From Parasponia andersonii (lineage: Eukaryota; Streptophyta; Magnoliopsida; Rosales; Cannabaceae): 64,000 nucleotides of DNA. Below the pieces are notes generated by a model, which ran no database searches, was not told the DNA's origin, and worked only from the letters and a program-made list of their open reading frames with translations. The position numbers and the translations under genes were made by a program. The stretch is from the NCBI GenBank assembly GCA_002914805.1, contig JXTB01000187.1, positions 101,287 to 165,286 on the forward strand, read 5' to 3'. The number at the start of each line of letters is the position of its first letter. Positions within the stretch are counted from its first letter, which is position 1. This document shows, one piece after another, positions 34,678-46,619 of this stretch.

Positions 34678-37600
34678 TCATCCCTTCCTTAAAAGAATTT
34701 CGTTCGGAAATTCGAATATAACACAAGGGGTATGATAGGAACATTAAAGAATAATGGTCAGAAGCATAATGAAAAATCTAAGATATGGTATAGGAGGATC
34801 GAATCAAACACTAGTTATACAAGGAGCGTGAAACATACGCCTTCCACTTGATGTTAGAATCTCGTCAACATACCGATGCCAAAGAAGGCATGAACTAAAC
34901 ATGTACACAAAGTTATATGGAATCATAAGATGACTATCAATAGATATAAGGACATCAATACATGAGAATAATGTCCTTAAGTCTAAACACAATATAAGAG
35001 TAATAACGATAATCAAGGCCGAGAGTTAATAATACAAGGCTATTATAAGCTGAGTACTAATTATTAGGTACCAAACTAGAGTAGTAGGCCAAATGTCGAA
35101 TATATGAGATTATCAAGTCAACATCACACTAGGACAATCCCATTTGTCTCTAATAATATAAGTGACAAACAACCAAATATACAAAATACTTCTAGTCGAG
35201 AATATGACTAGAATCACCAAGAATTGAAACCTCCAACAGAAAAGTACATAGCATACTGTAGTCCAATCATATAAAATACATATCTCCTCATAACAAGTAT
35301 AGCTCAAAGCTTCCTAAGTCTTTTATAAAAGGTAATATTATATCGTAATAACTCATACCATAATTAATTCTAGAGACTCTCCAAGTCTTTTTGCTCAATA
35401 TAGAATTATATAGTTGCAAGTCATACAAATCACCAATGAATCCAAAAACTTTTATAGTCTTTAATGCAAGAAAAATTCATATAGAAATTACTTGAGATTC
35501 TATATGCAAGCAAAACTTATAACAATCCCATATAATGTCCCAAAAACAAAGTTTCATCAGAATAGGTTGTCTCTGCAATGATGCTTGTCTTCCATTTCAC
35601 CCTATTTTATTTTTAAGTTGAATACGTTTTAAAAATATTTTTTGAAAACATGCAACACAAAAATCAAAGGAATGTAAGAATATTACATTAGTTCATAATA
35701 AGGTCTCACCTTAGCCACATGTAAACCGAACCTGAACTCTAAGCTAAAAATATAATAAGAGGAGTTTAACAACTCTTAATATAAACTCATAAGTAAAATG
35801 ATCCCTTTACCATCAATTATATCACTATAATTATGCTTGGATCTAACGCAAACCAGGTAATGAGTTATAAGCTTAACTCAATATTAATAAGTCTGCAACA
35901 CCCTAAGTCCTACATCAGGTATGCTCTAAGAAGATCATGGGTATTTAAGTAGTGGTCTATGAGCCTAAAAGTACCTTCGAGCTAGCACATTTAGGTGAGG
36001 CATAGTGGTGTTATATTTGGCATTTAGAGCTGACCAAGTCCATAGCTGTGTAGACTTTGGAAGGCTACCATGGGCTAGAATCGTGATGAATGTAGCCCCT
36101 ACCCATAAAGGTGATATGTGGACTATTAAATGTGAACCCCCTAGTGAGGACGCCAGGCCCTTAATGGGAGAGATTATAATGTCCCAAGTCCCACATCAGG
36201 TATATTCTAGGAAGATCATGGGTATTTAAGTTGTGATCTATGAGTCCAAAAGTACCTTTAAACTAGCACTTTTAGGTGAGGGCCAGTGATATTACATAGT
36301 CAATATAAACTTTAATCCACCACATACTAGAACAAGAATGTCTAATAATTCCCAAATATCACATAGTTTGTTAACTTAAACTTTCAAGTATTCAAAGCAT
36401 GTCAATTCCCTTTCAAAACATGGTTAAGCAAACTAGAAATGTTCTTAAGATTCTAAAACTTTCCCAAACTTTTTCAAATATTTCTCTCCAAGAAATTTAA
36501 AAGCACATTTTTTACTAACACATTATATATGTAAACGCATTTAGACAATTCTTTATTTATGAAAAATTCTAGGTAAGGTATGCTTTAGTGAAGTTTTCTT
36601 TACATTTTATAACTTCAAGGTACCACACTCTAATAATTTTATTGAAATTAGCTTTAAAAGATATTTTAACAATAGAAAGTATTTTAGAAAATAATAGAGT
36701 GTGCTACGGTTAAACTTTTTTTATTTAAGTAGATAAACAATTTTTTTTTTTTATCTTTACTCAACTTTTTAAGCATGTTCCTAGAAAATAGTCTTTTTGT
36801 ATAGCCAATCAGCTTGTAACATATCCAACTCCAAAAATTTAAAGGTAAAATTTATGTCTTCAAAGGAAGTACCATACTCTTATTTGCATGACTCAAATTC
36901 TATCAAACACCAAATCAAGCATATTAATTCATAGCTTGTGTTTCTTTTGAAAATCTAATTTCTATAAATTTCAAAAGTTTTATAAAAATATCATACATTA
37001 GTATGTACCACTCAAGTCCTTTCAAGAATTAGGCATTCAAAACTAATTTATTTCTATTTAAAGCTCAAATAAGACATCATCCCTATTCTCTAATACTAGG
37101 AGTTTCCAATACTTAGGATACCAAATTAAATCAACCACATGCTTAATTATCTAATTAAGACTACTAAGGTAAGATCAACCTAACTTGACTTAATTAAGAA
37201 AAATCATTTATTACTCAATAAGAATTTAACAATCCAAGGTTCACCAACATCATGTCTATATCAATAAAAGTAGCCACATAACAAGGCACATAAACCATAA
37301 TAATGACAAGGCTTTACAAGACCTTCAACTAAAATTCAAAATTTTCTATTTCTCCATTTACACATGATTCCAAACTAGATACCATAACCAAATGTTATTT
37401 AGCTAAATGTAGTAACAAGATTATATAAATATTGCATCTTCGACACATTCAAATTTGTACCAAAAGATTTCTTTAAAATCAAACTTGTTTCTTAAAGTTA
37501 CCATATAAAATTTTTCCATAAATATCCTATGTTTAGTTCCAAGTCAACTTGTAAATATATATGTAAAAATATATTTTAGCTTATAAGTCAAGTACAAAGA

Positions 37601-38949
37601 TTATCTATCACATTCAATTCTACAAAATACTTGGAACTTTAATTTTATAAAAACTTTCTTGATCTAAATAATTCTTAAACTAGTACTATCAACTGTAGAT
37701 TAGGATTAATTTAGTACCATAGCTAAATTTTATATGCGCCAAGATTCAAACTTTTTAATAGTGCAATCTTACAAACATCCAATTTCAAATAGTATATAAG
37801 TTTTAAAGCAATTCATTATTTGAAAAAGTGAATCAATTTTATCTATATGATATTTAAATTTAAAATATCCATAATTCTCTTGAAAATGAAAGTATGTAAT
37901 TTTATCAATCATAGCAACCTATTTCGTTCCAAACGAGATTAATCAATTTTGAAAATCCAAGAGTCACTTATCATGTAAATAGTTCTAAATTCGATTAAAT
38001 TACCAATAATCAATTAATCTCTTACCCAAGGATTACAGAGCCGATGTATTTAAAGAGAAAATATAAGTCTGAATGAAAACTATATCTAGGTGCACAAAGA
38101 TATTTTTCATTCAGTGAATTTTCTCAGTCAATTAATCGTGACAATTTTTCAATTCTAAAAACTTTAGCTTGGAAAAACAAGTAAACTAGATATGCAGCTA
38201 TCAAGTAGGCAAAAAAAATTATTTCAAGTAAATGACTTATAATGATACATAATCATGATTCAGTAGTTTAGACCAGACCAAATTGTCAAATAATCTCCAA
38301 TAAATTAAATCACTTTATTCTACCAATGCACAATTAAAGCCAAACTTAGTGAATATAAGTATAATACCACATTTAAGCAAACTCAATAAAAATCATACAA
38401 ATTTGTTAATCAAGGAGCCATATATCATCTAAACGTATTACTCATCTGAACATTCTAATATAAGCATTAACCATCAATTATTCGAACTGAAAAATTAAAA
38501 ATGTACGAAAATCCAGAAAGTTAAATCACATCCCAAAAAGTTACAAAACACCGATTTAATCTAACGTATTTAAAATACCTAGCACAGGTTAGCTATCATG
38601 GAACCTATAAGATTCACACATAGCTCACTACCCGAATGAACATAGGAGTACAAGTACGAATGTCTATTTGAATTAAAGAATTTGGATAGAATTCATTAGT
38701 CTCATGTCAATCTAAATACCTCTAACACTAGAATTTCTAGATTATAACTATCTTAAGGATATTAAAGTTTTACTCTAGGGAGGTGGACGAAGGATTTAAG
38801 ATGAATTAGAGTAAAAATAATATATTGAGTCGTTTCCTAAGTGATGTATAAGGGATTTATCAAATACTTTCCAAAATTCTTTTTGAATAACAAAATATCA
38901 TAGATAAGATCCGAGATGAATCTAAAGTCTGCAGCTCTAATACCATTTT
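34678..38949 (-). other. LARD internal region, no coding capacity
   Basis: 4.27 kb of AT-rich sequence. No open frame over about 75 codons and no retroelement domain recognised in six frames. Interrupted by a TRIM at 35894-36296. Its left end (34678-35030) matches 63608-64000, the internal start of the second LARD copy. Confidence 0.85.
35894..36296 (+). mobile_element. TRIM element nested in the LARD
   Basis: Two ~117-bp direct repeats (about 35899-36015 and 36180-36296) share AAGTCCTACATCAGG/AAGTCCCACATCAGG, GAAGATCATGGGTATTTAAG and TCTATGAG..CAAAAGTACC. Between them lie a decayed primer site TTTGGCATTTAGAGC (36016-36030) and, before the second repeat, a purine-rich AATGGGAGAGATTA. Flanks AAGTC and TAGTC may be the diverged target duplication. 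No proteins are encoded; the 74-codon frame at 36005-36229 is incidental. TRIMs of this sequence type are widespread in dicots (established knowledge). Confidence 0.8.
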
Positions 38950-41138
38950 TATCATGACCAAATTTCCAAAGCCATAAATTTTAGTAATTTAAGTAAAAGA
39001 ATAATTAAATATTTATTTTACAAAATTCAGGAAAAATCAAGTAATAAATAATTTTGTTTTGGTCCTCAAAACATTATAAATTTCACAACCATTAAAACTT
39101 TTAATAGTTTTAATTATTTAAGAAAAATACTCACTAAAATTTAAGAAAGCTTGTTATTGATTTATTTGGAAATTTATAAATAATTCATAGATTTTGGTAA
39201 ACTGAGTTTAACTGAAAACTATAATCTAAAGTTTATAATAATTTACATTAAATCATTTTAAGTTTCAAGTTCCTAAATTAACAAAAAAATTATCTTCATA
39301 CTTCCACTTAGTAGATTTACTAATCTTGACTAGATAATTTAACAACAAAAGAAAAATAACAGAGTATGAATACCTACCAAGAATTAAGAATAGAAGTATA
39401 TACATAAGCTACACAGCTTGTCTATCTATCAAGATGAATATCTCAAATAGTCAAACACTTGAAACTGGGAGAAATAAGGGTAAGCAGTCATATGCTCAAT
39501 AGAAATTCAATTATCATTTTGAATGGATGCAATTTTTAATTTGTATAGTTAATACTTTTTCCAAAATCCATTTTTAAATCAAGTTTATAAAATATCTGTA
39601 GTCTAGAATAATCATATATTCAAAATCAAAACTAGAAACATATGATTGTATATATCATACATCAACCAATATAAATAAGTGAGCTCTTATCCTCCCATCA
39701 CGATCCTGTAATATTTCTTATTAAAGGTACCTAGTGTATTCTGATACTACACGGAGGTGTGTTAGCAAAAAACTTATGTACGTGGCCCAGGTCTTTCAAC
39801 TAGCGCTGCAGCAACTCACCAACGATCTAAACTATCATAATGCAATAATAAAACTCAAGTATGTAATCCTATGATATGTACAATATGTAACAGTTTATAA
39901 TAACCATACGTCTAAGAATCAAATCATACTTTAAAATTAAGCTTGGCATTATTCTGGGATTTATTATAACATAAGTAGAATACCGCTGTTTTACCCCGTA
40001 ATCACATTATAAAAATAAGTATAAAAATCCATACAATCTAATTCAAGTATAATCCAACACTTTTCAACAATTTGTCAAATAATTAAAAATTCACAATTTT
40101 TCATAAATCAATTTTAATGTAATTATAAATCAAATAAGTATAAAATCAGATAATTAAATCCCTACATCAAATGATTTTTCAACGGAGCCTCAGATTGAGA
40201 AACATAGGTCACAACTGAATTCAGAGAACTTAAAAAATTTTAGGTTAGACATATAATATGTCAAAAGTGAATCCTCGGACAAGATTCGACTCGTGGCACA
40301 CGAAATGGTACTATTCACAACCATTGTGCCTCGATTTTTGTGCTACTTCGAAACATAGTCATATTTTATATCAAAAATTGTCTCTCAACCTCATTGAGTC
40401 TAAATTCGAAATTAGAAAATGTTTTGAGGTCTCTAGTTTTAAACATGCTTTAAAAATCTAAAAGTTACAAAAGTATCACTTTTTAAAATTTATTTGAAAA
40501 ACATTCACTTTTTTAATTCGAAAATTAACATGCCTTCAGATATCATTTCAACACCATAAAATTAGATTTGTTCTTGTCTCAACCTCCTCTTTCACACCAC
40601 ACAATTATTTTGGCCTAACTAATTATTTTAGAAAAGTAGTTATAAAAATGCCAACTTTCTATTTGCAAAATGGCCGAATTTGTAAAATACTCATCGGGGC
40701 TATGTTGAGCTGGGAAATTGGCTAAGAGTACATCAACGAGGATAAGATGAAGCCTCACACAATAGAGGTGAGGATAAACGATGGGAAAAGGTGGTTGTTT
40801 GGCCAAAAAACACCTAGAATGGTGTTACTTTCGGAGCCTTCGATCCCAGCCATCATTGCTCGGTTTCCAGTGAGAGTTGTCGGATTCTCCTCATCATCCT
40901 TCGGTGAACGACGCGGGCTAGTGCGTCTGGGTAGGGAGCTTGCGAAAATAGGCCCCGGGGTCCTCAGGGAAGAAGATAAGTTTTGGGGGGGAGGAGTTGT
41001 ATGCAAAAATTCAAAACTGTAGGAACCTATTAGAAAATTCCAGATATTTTACTATAATAAAGCCAAAATTCCTTATTTACAACAATGCCACTTCTTCCTA
41101 ATTTACTCTTTTGCCCTCTTAAAAATCTAGATTTTGTA
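38950..41138 (-). repeat. LARD 5' LTR
   Basis: Starts TATCATGACC (third copy has TGTCATGACC) directly after the reversed primer site GCTCTAATACCA, and ends CTAGATTTTGTA before TTCTA. Colinear with 32361-34677 with frequent substitutions and indels. Confidence 0.88.
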
Positions 41139-41245
41139 TTCTACGTATGCAAATCATCTATTGTTTTGTCCTTAATATTAACAGAGGTGAGTGTAATTTA
41201 ATCTAAAGATTTGTATAATGATTAAATTATAGGATAATATATATG

Positions 41246-41488
41246 GGTACCAATCCAGTAGGTATTTTTTTTTTTTACCTATGTATAGGTATCAATTTGG
41301 TCAATGAAAATTTAGCATACATATTTTTTTATTGTAAAAAATAAGAGAGAGAAAGAGCATTAATAATGCACGTCTTTTCATACACTTCATTATAGCCATT
41401 GGATCACCATTAGATGATGATCCAACGGCTAAAAAAAAAAATACCTACCCATAAGTAAAGAAAAAAAATACCTATTGGATTGGCAACC
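41246..41488. mobile_element. MITE copy 1 (243 bp)
   Basis: Ends are inverted repeats: GGTACCAATCCAGTAGGTAT at the left and the reverse complement of ATACCTATTGGATTGGCAACC at the right. Internal features include AATGAAAATTTAGCAT, a GAGAGAGAAAGAGCATTAAT block and a small palindrome GGATCACCATTAGATGATGATCC. Superfamily not assignable by eye; flanks are TA-rich. Confidence 0.85.
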
Positions 41489-41489
41489 A

Positions 41490-41530
<41 letters not shown>

Positions 41531-41535
41531 TATAG

Positions 41536-41778
41536 GGCACCAATCCAGTGGGTATTTTTTTTTTTTACCTATGGATAGGTATCAATTTGGCCAATGAAAA
41601 TTTAGCATGTATATTTTTTTATTGTAAAATGTAAGAGAGAGAAAGAGCATTAATGATGCACGTCTTTTTATGCACTTCGTTATAGTCATTGGATCACCAT
41701 TAGATGATGATCCAACGGCTAAAAAAAAAAATACCTAGCCATAAGTAAAGAAAAAAAATACCTATTGGATTCGCAACC
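41536..41778. mobile_element. MITE copy 2 (243 bp, same orientation)
   Basis: Same length and structure as copy 1, with about ten to fifteen substitutions by eye. The copies are separated by 47 bp that are mostly (TA)n. The copy starts GGCACCAATCCAGTGGGTAT and ends TTGGATTCGCAACC. Confidence 0.85.
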
Positions 41779-42951
41779 ATATATATATATATATATAAAA
41801 AGAGGATATACTCCCATTTGGAGGTCGATCCTGTTATATGATTTATTAAATATAGATCAATACATTTGTCTTATACTATATTGGACAAATGCATTTAGTA
41901 TTTACTAAATCATATGAAGAGACAGGTCTAACAAGGTCCAACAACGAGACTATGTCCAAAACTATATATACGTGGATATCTATGAACTTTCAGAGTACAA
42001 TAGATATAGGTAATACATATGTGATTTAATGTTTTAAGTTTAACATTCCCACTATATATGACAATCCTATACATACATGATCAATTTACGTCTTCATAGA
42101 AAGAGAGTTTAGACTGATTTACAAGTTATATATATATATATATGATTATTTTCTAGTAAAATAGAATAAACGTATGCAACAATCAAATTTCAGAATTTAA
42201 GAGATTTCCCTCTTTGAGAGCTTTTCACAATTTCTTCATTCGTATCCCAAATCCCAAATAAAAGTAACCTCTTGATCAACATCACGTGGGATATTATCTA
42301 GCATTATTAGTGGGACCTCGTGATAGAACCCACTAGGTGACTAGCCCTAGGAACCCTTGAAGCAATAGATTAAATGCACTCCGAAATTTTAGGAAATAAA
42401 TTATTGTTGATCATATTAGAATCCTAAAGAAGTTAGGTCCTTAAAACCCTAATCTTGAGAATTCACAAAAGTTAGATCACTCCTTTGATAAGTTGAAATT
42501 TGTATTTGGCTAAGAACACACGAAGACAAAGAAAATCTCAACAAAGACATCGTTTTTTATTGATAGTCTGATATGTTTACACGTTTTCTAGCCTTTATAT
42601 AAACTTAAATTGTATTTTGAATAAAAAATCCTAAAAAAAAAAGTTAAATAAAACAACTAAAAAAATGGGCCCAAAATATAAGAAATCCTTGATTAATCCT
42701 GATTAATCCTATGAGCCCATTAACATGCGAATTGGGCCTCTAGATCAAAACTTTGTACATAAAAATAAGTGATTATCCTTGGCCAAGTTTTGAAAACTTC
42801 TAGATTAGTCTGAAAATTTTCTAGAACAGCCTCTTTATTGCGTGCTTCTATAACCTCTTTATTGTGTGCTTCTATGATTAAGCCTTTTAAAGCATCTTTC
42901 ATCCTCTTAAGCCTTTTAAAGCATCTTTCTTCCTCTTTGTCCTTGCCCTAT
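41779..42951. other. Intergenic, no gene recognised
   Basis: AT-rich, with (TA)n tracts near 41780 and 42130 and a loose inverted repeat at 41840-41915 (ATACATTTGTC...GACAAATGCAT). Two short tandem duplications occur at 42836-42880 (TTTATTGCGTGCTTCTAT / TTTATTGTGTGCTTCTAT) and 42884-42935 (AAGCCTTTTAAAGCATCTTT twice). This is downstream of the EIN3-like C-terminal piece. No domain seen. Confidence 0.45.
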
Positions 42952-43620
42952 TCATTGGATTGTCAAGTCTTCACCAAGGATGTTGGATAGTTTGACCAGC
43001 ACCTCTACCTCGATCTCCATCACCTCAAATGCTGCCTCTGGATCTAGCTGATGATTCATACATTTCGTAAGCTCCTCCAAACAGCTTGCATAGTCTCCAA
43101 AACTAGCTCCTGCCTCGGCTTCACTCTTCATATTCATCCAATCAGCCGAACTCATATCAGAACTTGAGCATTATCGAAATAACTTTTCTCCTTTGTGAAT
43201 ACATTTGAAGCTTCATATTTGTTTTTCTCTTCACTAGGGCTGGTTTCTCCTAAGCGAAAAGAACTGTGATATTTCATGGGTTTTCCTCGTGTTCTTGTCC
43301 ACAAAGCCCAGGCCCATTTCACTCTGTGGACAAAGAGAATTTTGGCAAGAATATAGTACTTCTGAACTATCTACGTAATTTTCTTGATCAAACTTACACT
43401 TCATTTTCTCCTTGGATATGTATTGGAGATCATCTCTTTCATCACCATGATCATAATCATGATTATCACGATCATCTTCTTCTTATGATGAGATTTTGAG
43501 GGATCTCTTGGTGAGTTGTAAGAGGGTTTCTTCCTGGTTGACGAACTTAGACCAAATAGCACTATCCTTGGCTGTCATCTTCCCTCTTAAACCCTTTGAC
43601 TAGTTGACCAACTTTCTCAC
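42952..43620 (-). pseudogene. EIN3-like (EIL) transcription factor, C-terminal part
   Basis: On the minus strand from 43620, the translation begins VRKLVN, then a stop, and continues KMTAKDSAIWSKFVNQEE. This is the conserved EIN3/EIL segment following the DNA-binding core. Further on, VLYSCQNSLCPQSEMGLGF resembles the EIL region of similar position (Cys-rich CENLxCPxSE type). The last frame, starting SSADWMNMKSEAEAGASFGD, ends at the stop at 42952. Stops and shifts are present. EIL proteins are nuclear DNA-binding factors of ethylene responses. The piece stops exactly where truncated SIRE LTR sequence starts; its N-terminal partner lies at 49801-50400 on the opposite strand. Confidence 0.82.
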
Positions 43621-44630
43621 CCTACTAAAAATCCGGTGTCAACCTCACCTATACCGGGTTATTTATGATTCCGGTGTCAACCTCACCTATACCAGGTTAT
43701 TTATGATTCTGGTGCTAACCTTACCTCTTAATAATGTTTTTATAAAAATACAAGTGAATACTCACTCAAGGAATCACCTCTCAAAGAAATAATACAATAT
43801 AAGCTTAGGTGATTTGAAAACAATACATAAATGATGCTCTAGGAATGGCTCAAATAGATTTGAAAGTTATAGTTGAGTAAAAGAGAGCTCTTGTACTTAA
43901 AAATTGATTGAGTATCAATATAGGTTCGTATTCTCCCTATCTAAGTCATCAAATTTGGCTCTATTTAAAGACATCTTCAAAAATTAGCTGTTTTCGACTG
44001 TTAGTATCTTGGGTCGACCAGAAATATTTTTGGTCGACCAAAAAACTAGCCGTTGGAGTCCAAAATGCCAGTTCAGCTCCAATGGCCATTTTTGGCCTTT
44101 ATTTTGATTGTCCAAGCCTTGTCGACCAAATCAGTCAGAAACAAAGGGTTTTTTTTTTATTCCTTTGAACTAATTTAGTCATTTTTAAAACTTTCTTTTT
44201 CCAAAACATTTTTAACTTAAAGAAAATGTACTTTAGAGAATATTTGAGCTAGATTAGAGATGATATTTATTTTCAAACAATTAATGGATTTAAAGTTTAG
44301 CTAATTCTTTGAAGATTTATTTGAAAAATCATTTGAAATATTTTTGAGCCATATCAAAGAGAATATTTTGTGCAATGCAATAAATCAAGTACAAGATTAG
44401 GAAATAAATTTTAATCTATTTAGACTTGGTCGTGAATCTTGATTCTTCACATTCATCTTCATCTTTCAAAGTCTATCAATGATGCTCTATTCTTGAGAAC
44501 TTCATTTCTTGAGTTTTATCAATTTTTTTTTTCAACTTCATAACTACAAAATTAAGCCAGTTATTAATAACTAAATCATTTGTTTGTTATTATTAAAATA
44601 AGATAAGATTGAAAGTCATATAGGTCAACA
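43621..44630 (-). repeat. SIRE-type copia 5' LTR, truncated and inverted
   Basis: Reverse complement of the first ~1 kb of the LTR at 54745-56148. Examples are TGTTGACCTATATGACTTTC at 44630 downward, and CACCTATACCGGGTTATTTATGATTCC (near 43650) facing its counterpart near 55690. The last ~400 bp of the LTR are missing at the 43.62-kb end, where EIN3-like sequence begins. The intact end is followed by CAATA, the target duplication. Confidence 0.9.
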
Positions 44631-46340
44631 CAATAAACGATTTGTGATAAACTTTAGTACTATATCTACACCACTCACTGACTATTTGAAGCAAAAGTAA
44701 TTCCTTTGGATAGAAGAAGCGGAATAGAGTTTTGTTATCTTGAAGAAAAAACTCATAAATGTACCTATCCTTGCACTCTCTGACTTTGACAAGATTTTCG
44801 AAGTTGACTGTGATGCTTCTGACGTAGGTGTTAGAGCTGTTCTATCTCAAGATATGAAGCTGATAGTTTTCTTTAGTGAAAAGCTCAGTGTAGCTAGAAA
44901 GAAGTGGTCAATGTACGAACAAGAATTATATGCGGTTGTTCATACATTATAACAATAGAAGCCGTATCTAGCATAGAAGGAATTCATCCTCAATACAGAT
45001 CATCAAGCTCTTAAGTACCTTAACAACTCTTCCAAACCAAATCGAATGCACGCTTGATAGATTGCCTACATCTAGAAGTTCACTTTCTCTCTCAGGCATA
45101 AGTTAGGGCAATTAAATAAGGTTACTGATGCATTGAGTCGCCGAGTTATGTTACTGACTACTATTCAAAATGAAATAACCAGTTTTAATTATTAGAAAGA
45201 CTTATATGTTGAAGATGAAGATTTCAAAGAAGAATAGGAGAAGTGCATTAGTGGAGTTGCAAATAAATATCAAATACATGATGTTTTTCTATTCTTTGAA
45301 AATCATTTATGTATTCTACGAGGATCCCTCAGATAACACATCATTTAGGAGCTACACGCAGGAGGGTTAGGAGGACACATGAGGCGAGACAAAACTATTT
45401 CATTAGTGAAAGCTCGATACTTTTAGCCACATCTTAAGCATGACGTTGAAAAATTTGTTAAGCATTGTTATATATACTATACGGCAAAGGGATAAACTCA
45501 AAACACTGGGTTGTACATGCCACTTCCTATTCCTGCTGCACCTTAGGAAGATTTGTCCATAGATTTCATCTTGGGACTATCGAAAACACAAAAAGGTTCG
45601 GATTCTATCTTTGTTGTGGTAGATTATTTTTTAAAGATGGCTCATTTTATTCCTTATAAGAAAACTTCAGATGCTACTTATATTACTAAATTTTTCTTTC
45701 GAGAGATTGTTCGTCTGCATGGGTTACCAAGGATAATAGTCTTTGATTGCGACAGTAAGTTCTTCAGTCATTTTTGGCGTACTTTGTGGATGAGACTTGA
45801 TACCTTATAATTTAGTAACACTTATCATCCCTAAACAGATGTGCAAAATGAAGTCACTAATCGTACACTAGGCAATATTTTATGGTGCTTAATCAAAAAA
45901 GTCTTAGAAAATAGGAAAATGTCCTACCACAAACTAAGTTTGCTTACAACAACATGCTAAATCGTTCCAGCAGTAAATCTCCATTTAAAATTGTTTATAT
46001 TCATCATCCATTGCATAATCTTGACTTAGTACATTTATCAAAACTTCCAGGAATAAGCATTATTGCTGATCATTTGATTAATAGGGCGATCCACATACTT
46101 GAAAAAGTGAAAAGGAAGTTAGAAGAGTCTACTGCAAAATACATAACTAATGCTGACAAGTACAGAAGTTTCAAAACTTTTAAAGAGGGTGATTTTGTAA
46201 TTGTTCATTTACGTAATGAAAAACTTCATTGGCTTAAAATTCCAAAACCTAATCTAATGAATATTTTATTAGTTGGTAGAATACTTTTGTGTATTATGTA
46301 TTTTAGACTTATTTATTTGAAATGTATTAGGTGAACAATT
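44631..46340 (+). pseudogene. Ty3/gypsy pol 3' half: RT end, RNase H, integrase
   Basis: Continues a gypsy RT with RFVINFSTISTPL right after the SIRE LTR. RNase H follows (FEVDCDASDVGVRAVLSQD near 44800, SEKLSVARKKWSMYEQELYA, LNTDHQALKYL), then integrase ([53 protein letters not shown]) and a C-terminal fragment ending near 46330. Stops are frequent (44952, 45174, 45236, 45494, 45545 and others). The matching 5' half is on the minus strand at 56149-59188. It is non-functional. Confidence 0.9.
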
Positions 46341-46619
46341 TGTTTATTTAAAATGTGTTAGGTGAATAATTTATTTATTTAAGTGTATTTGGTTAGTAGG
46401 TACTAGGTGTATAGTTGTAAGTTTCTTAGAATTATTTTATTAGATGGTTTAGATTAATCCTAAACTTGTATAAATAGCATTCATTGACAAGAGTTGTAAT
46501 CATCCAATCTTTAATCACATCTTAATTTTCTCTTCTAAATTCTCTTTGAGAATTTTACTTATTTCTATTCTCGTCATGAGAACACAAGTTAGAGCGAAAT
46601 CTATCAATCTTCTGCGTCA
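46260..46619 (+). repeat. Ty3/gypsy 3' LTR
   Basis: Matches the reverse complement of 59189-59563: shared TAATCTAATGAATATTTTATT-like start, ACTTTTGTGT, repeated TTTATTTATTTAAA..TGTGTTAGGTGAA units, TTGTATAAATAGC (TATA box) and the end GAAATCTATCAATCTTCTGC. It is fused directly to integrase coding sequence, so the end of pol and the polypurine tract are deleted. Confidence 0.85.

Larger units (their letters stand above)
32361..41138 (-). mobile_element. Large retrotransposon derivative (LARD), coding-free
   Basis: Left LTR 32361-34677 and right LTR 38950-41138 share sequence along about 2.2-2.3 kb. The internal region 34678-38949 carries no gag or pol. The 5-bp duplication TTCTA lies at 32356-32360 and 41139-41143. 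On the minus strand a primer site TGGTATTAGAGC (one change from TGGTATCAGAGC) adjoins the right LTR, and a purine tract AAGGAAGGGATGA adjoins the left one, so the element points leftward. The right end reads GTA where the left LTR has ACA. Many differences between the LTRs imply considerable age. Mobilisation would need proteins from another element. Confidence 0.9.

Noticed and set aside
36005-36229. 74-residue frame in the LARD interior
   Set aside because: It coincides with a TRIM element's internal region and second LTR; no coding evidence.
42720-42902. 60-residue minus-strand frame with repeated EARNKEA-like phrases
   Set aside because: It arises from two short tandem duplications and lies after the EIN3-like stop; no domain recognised.
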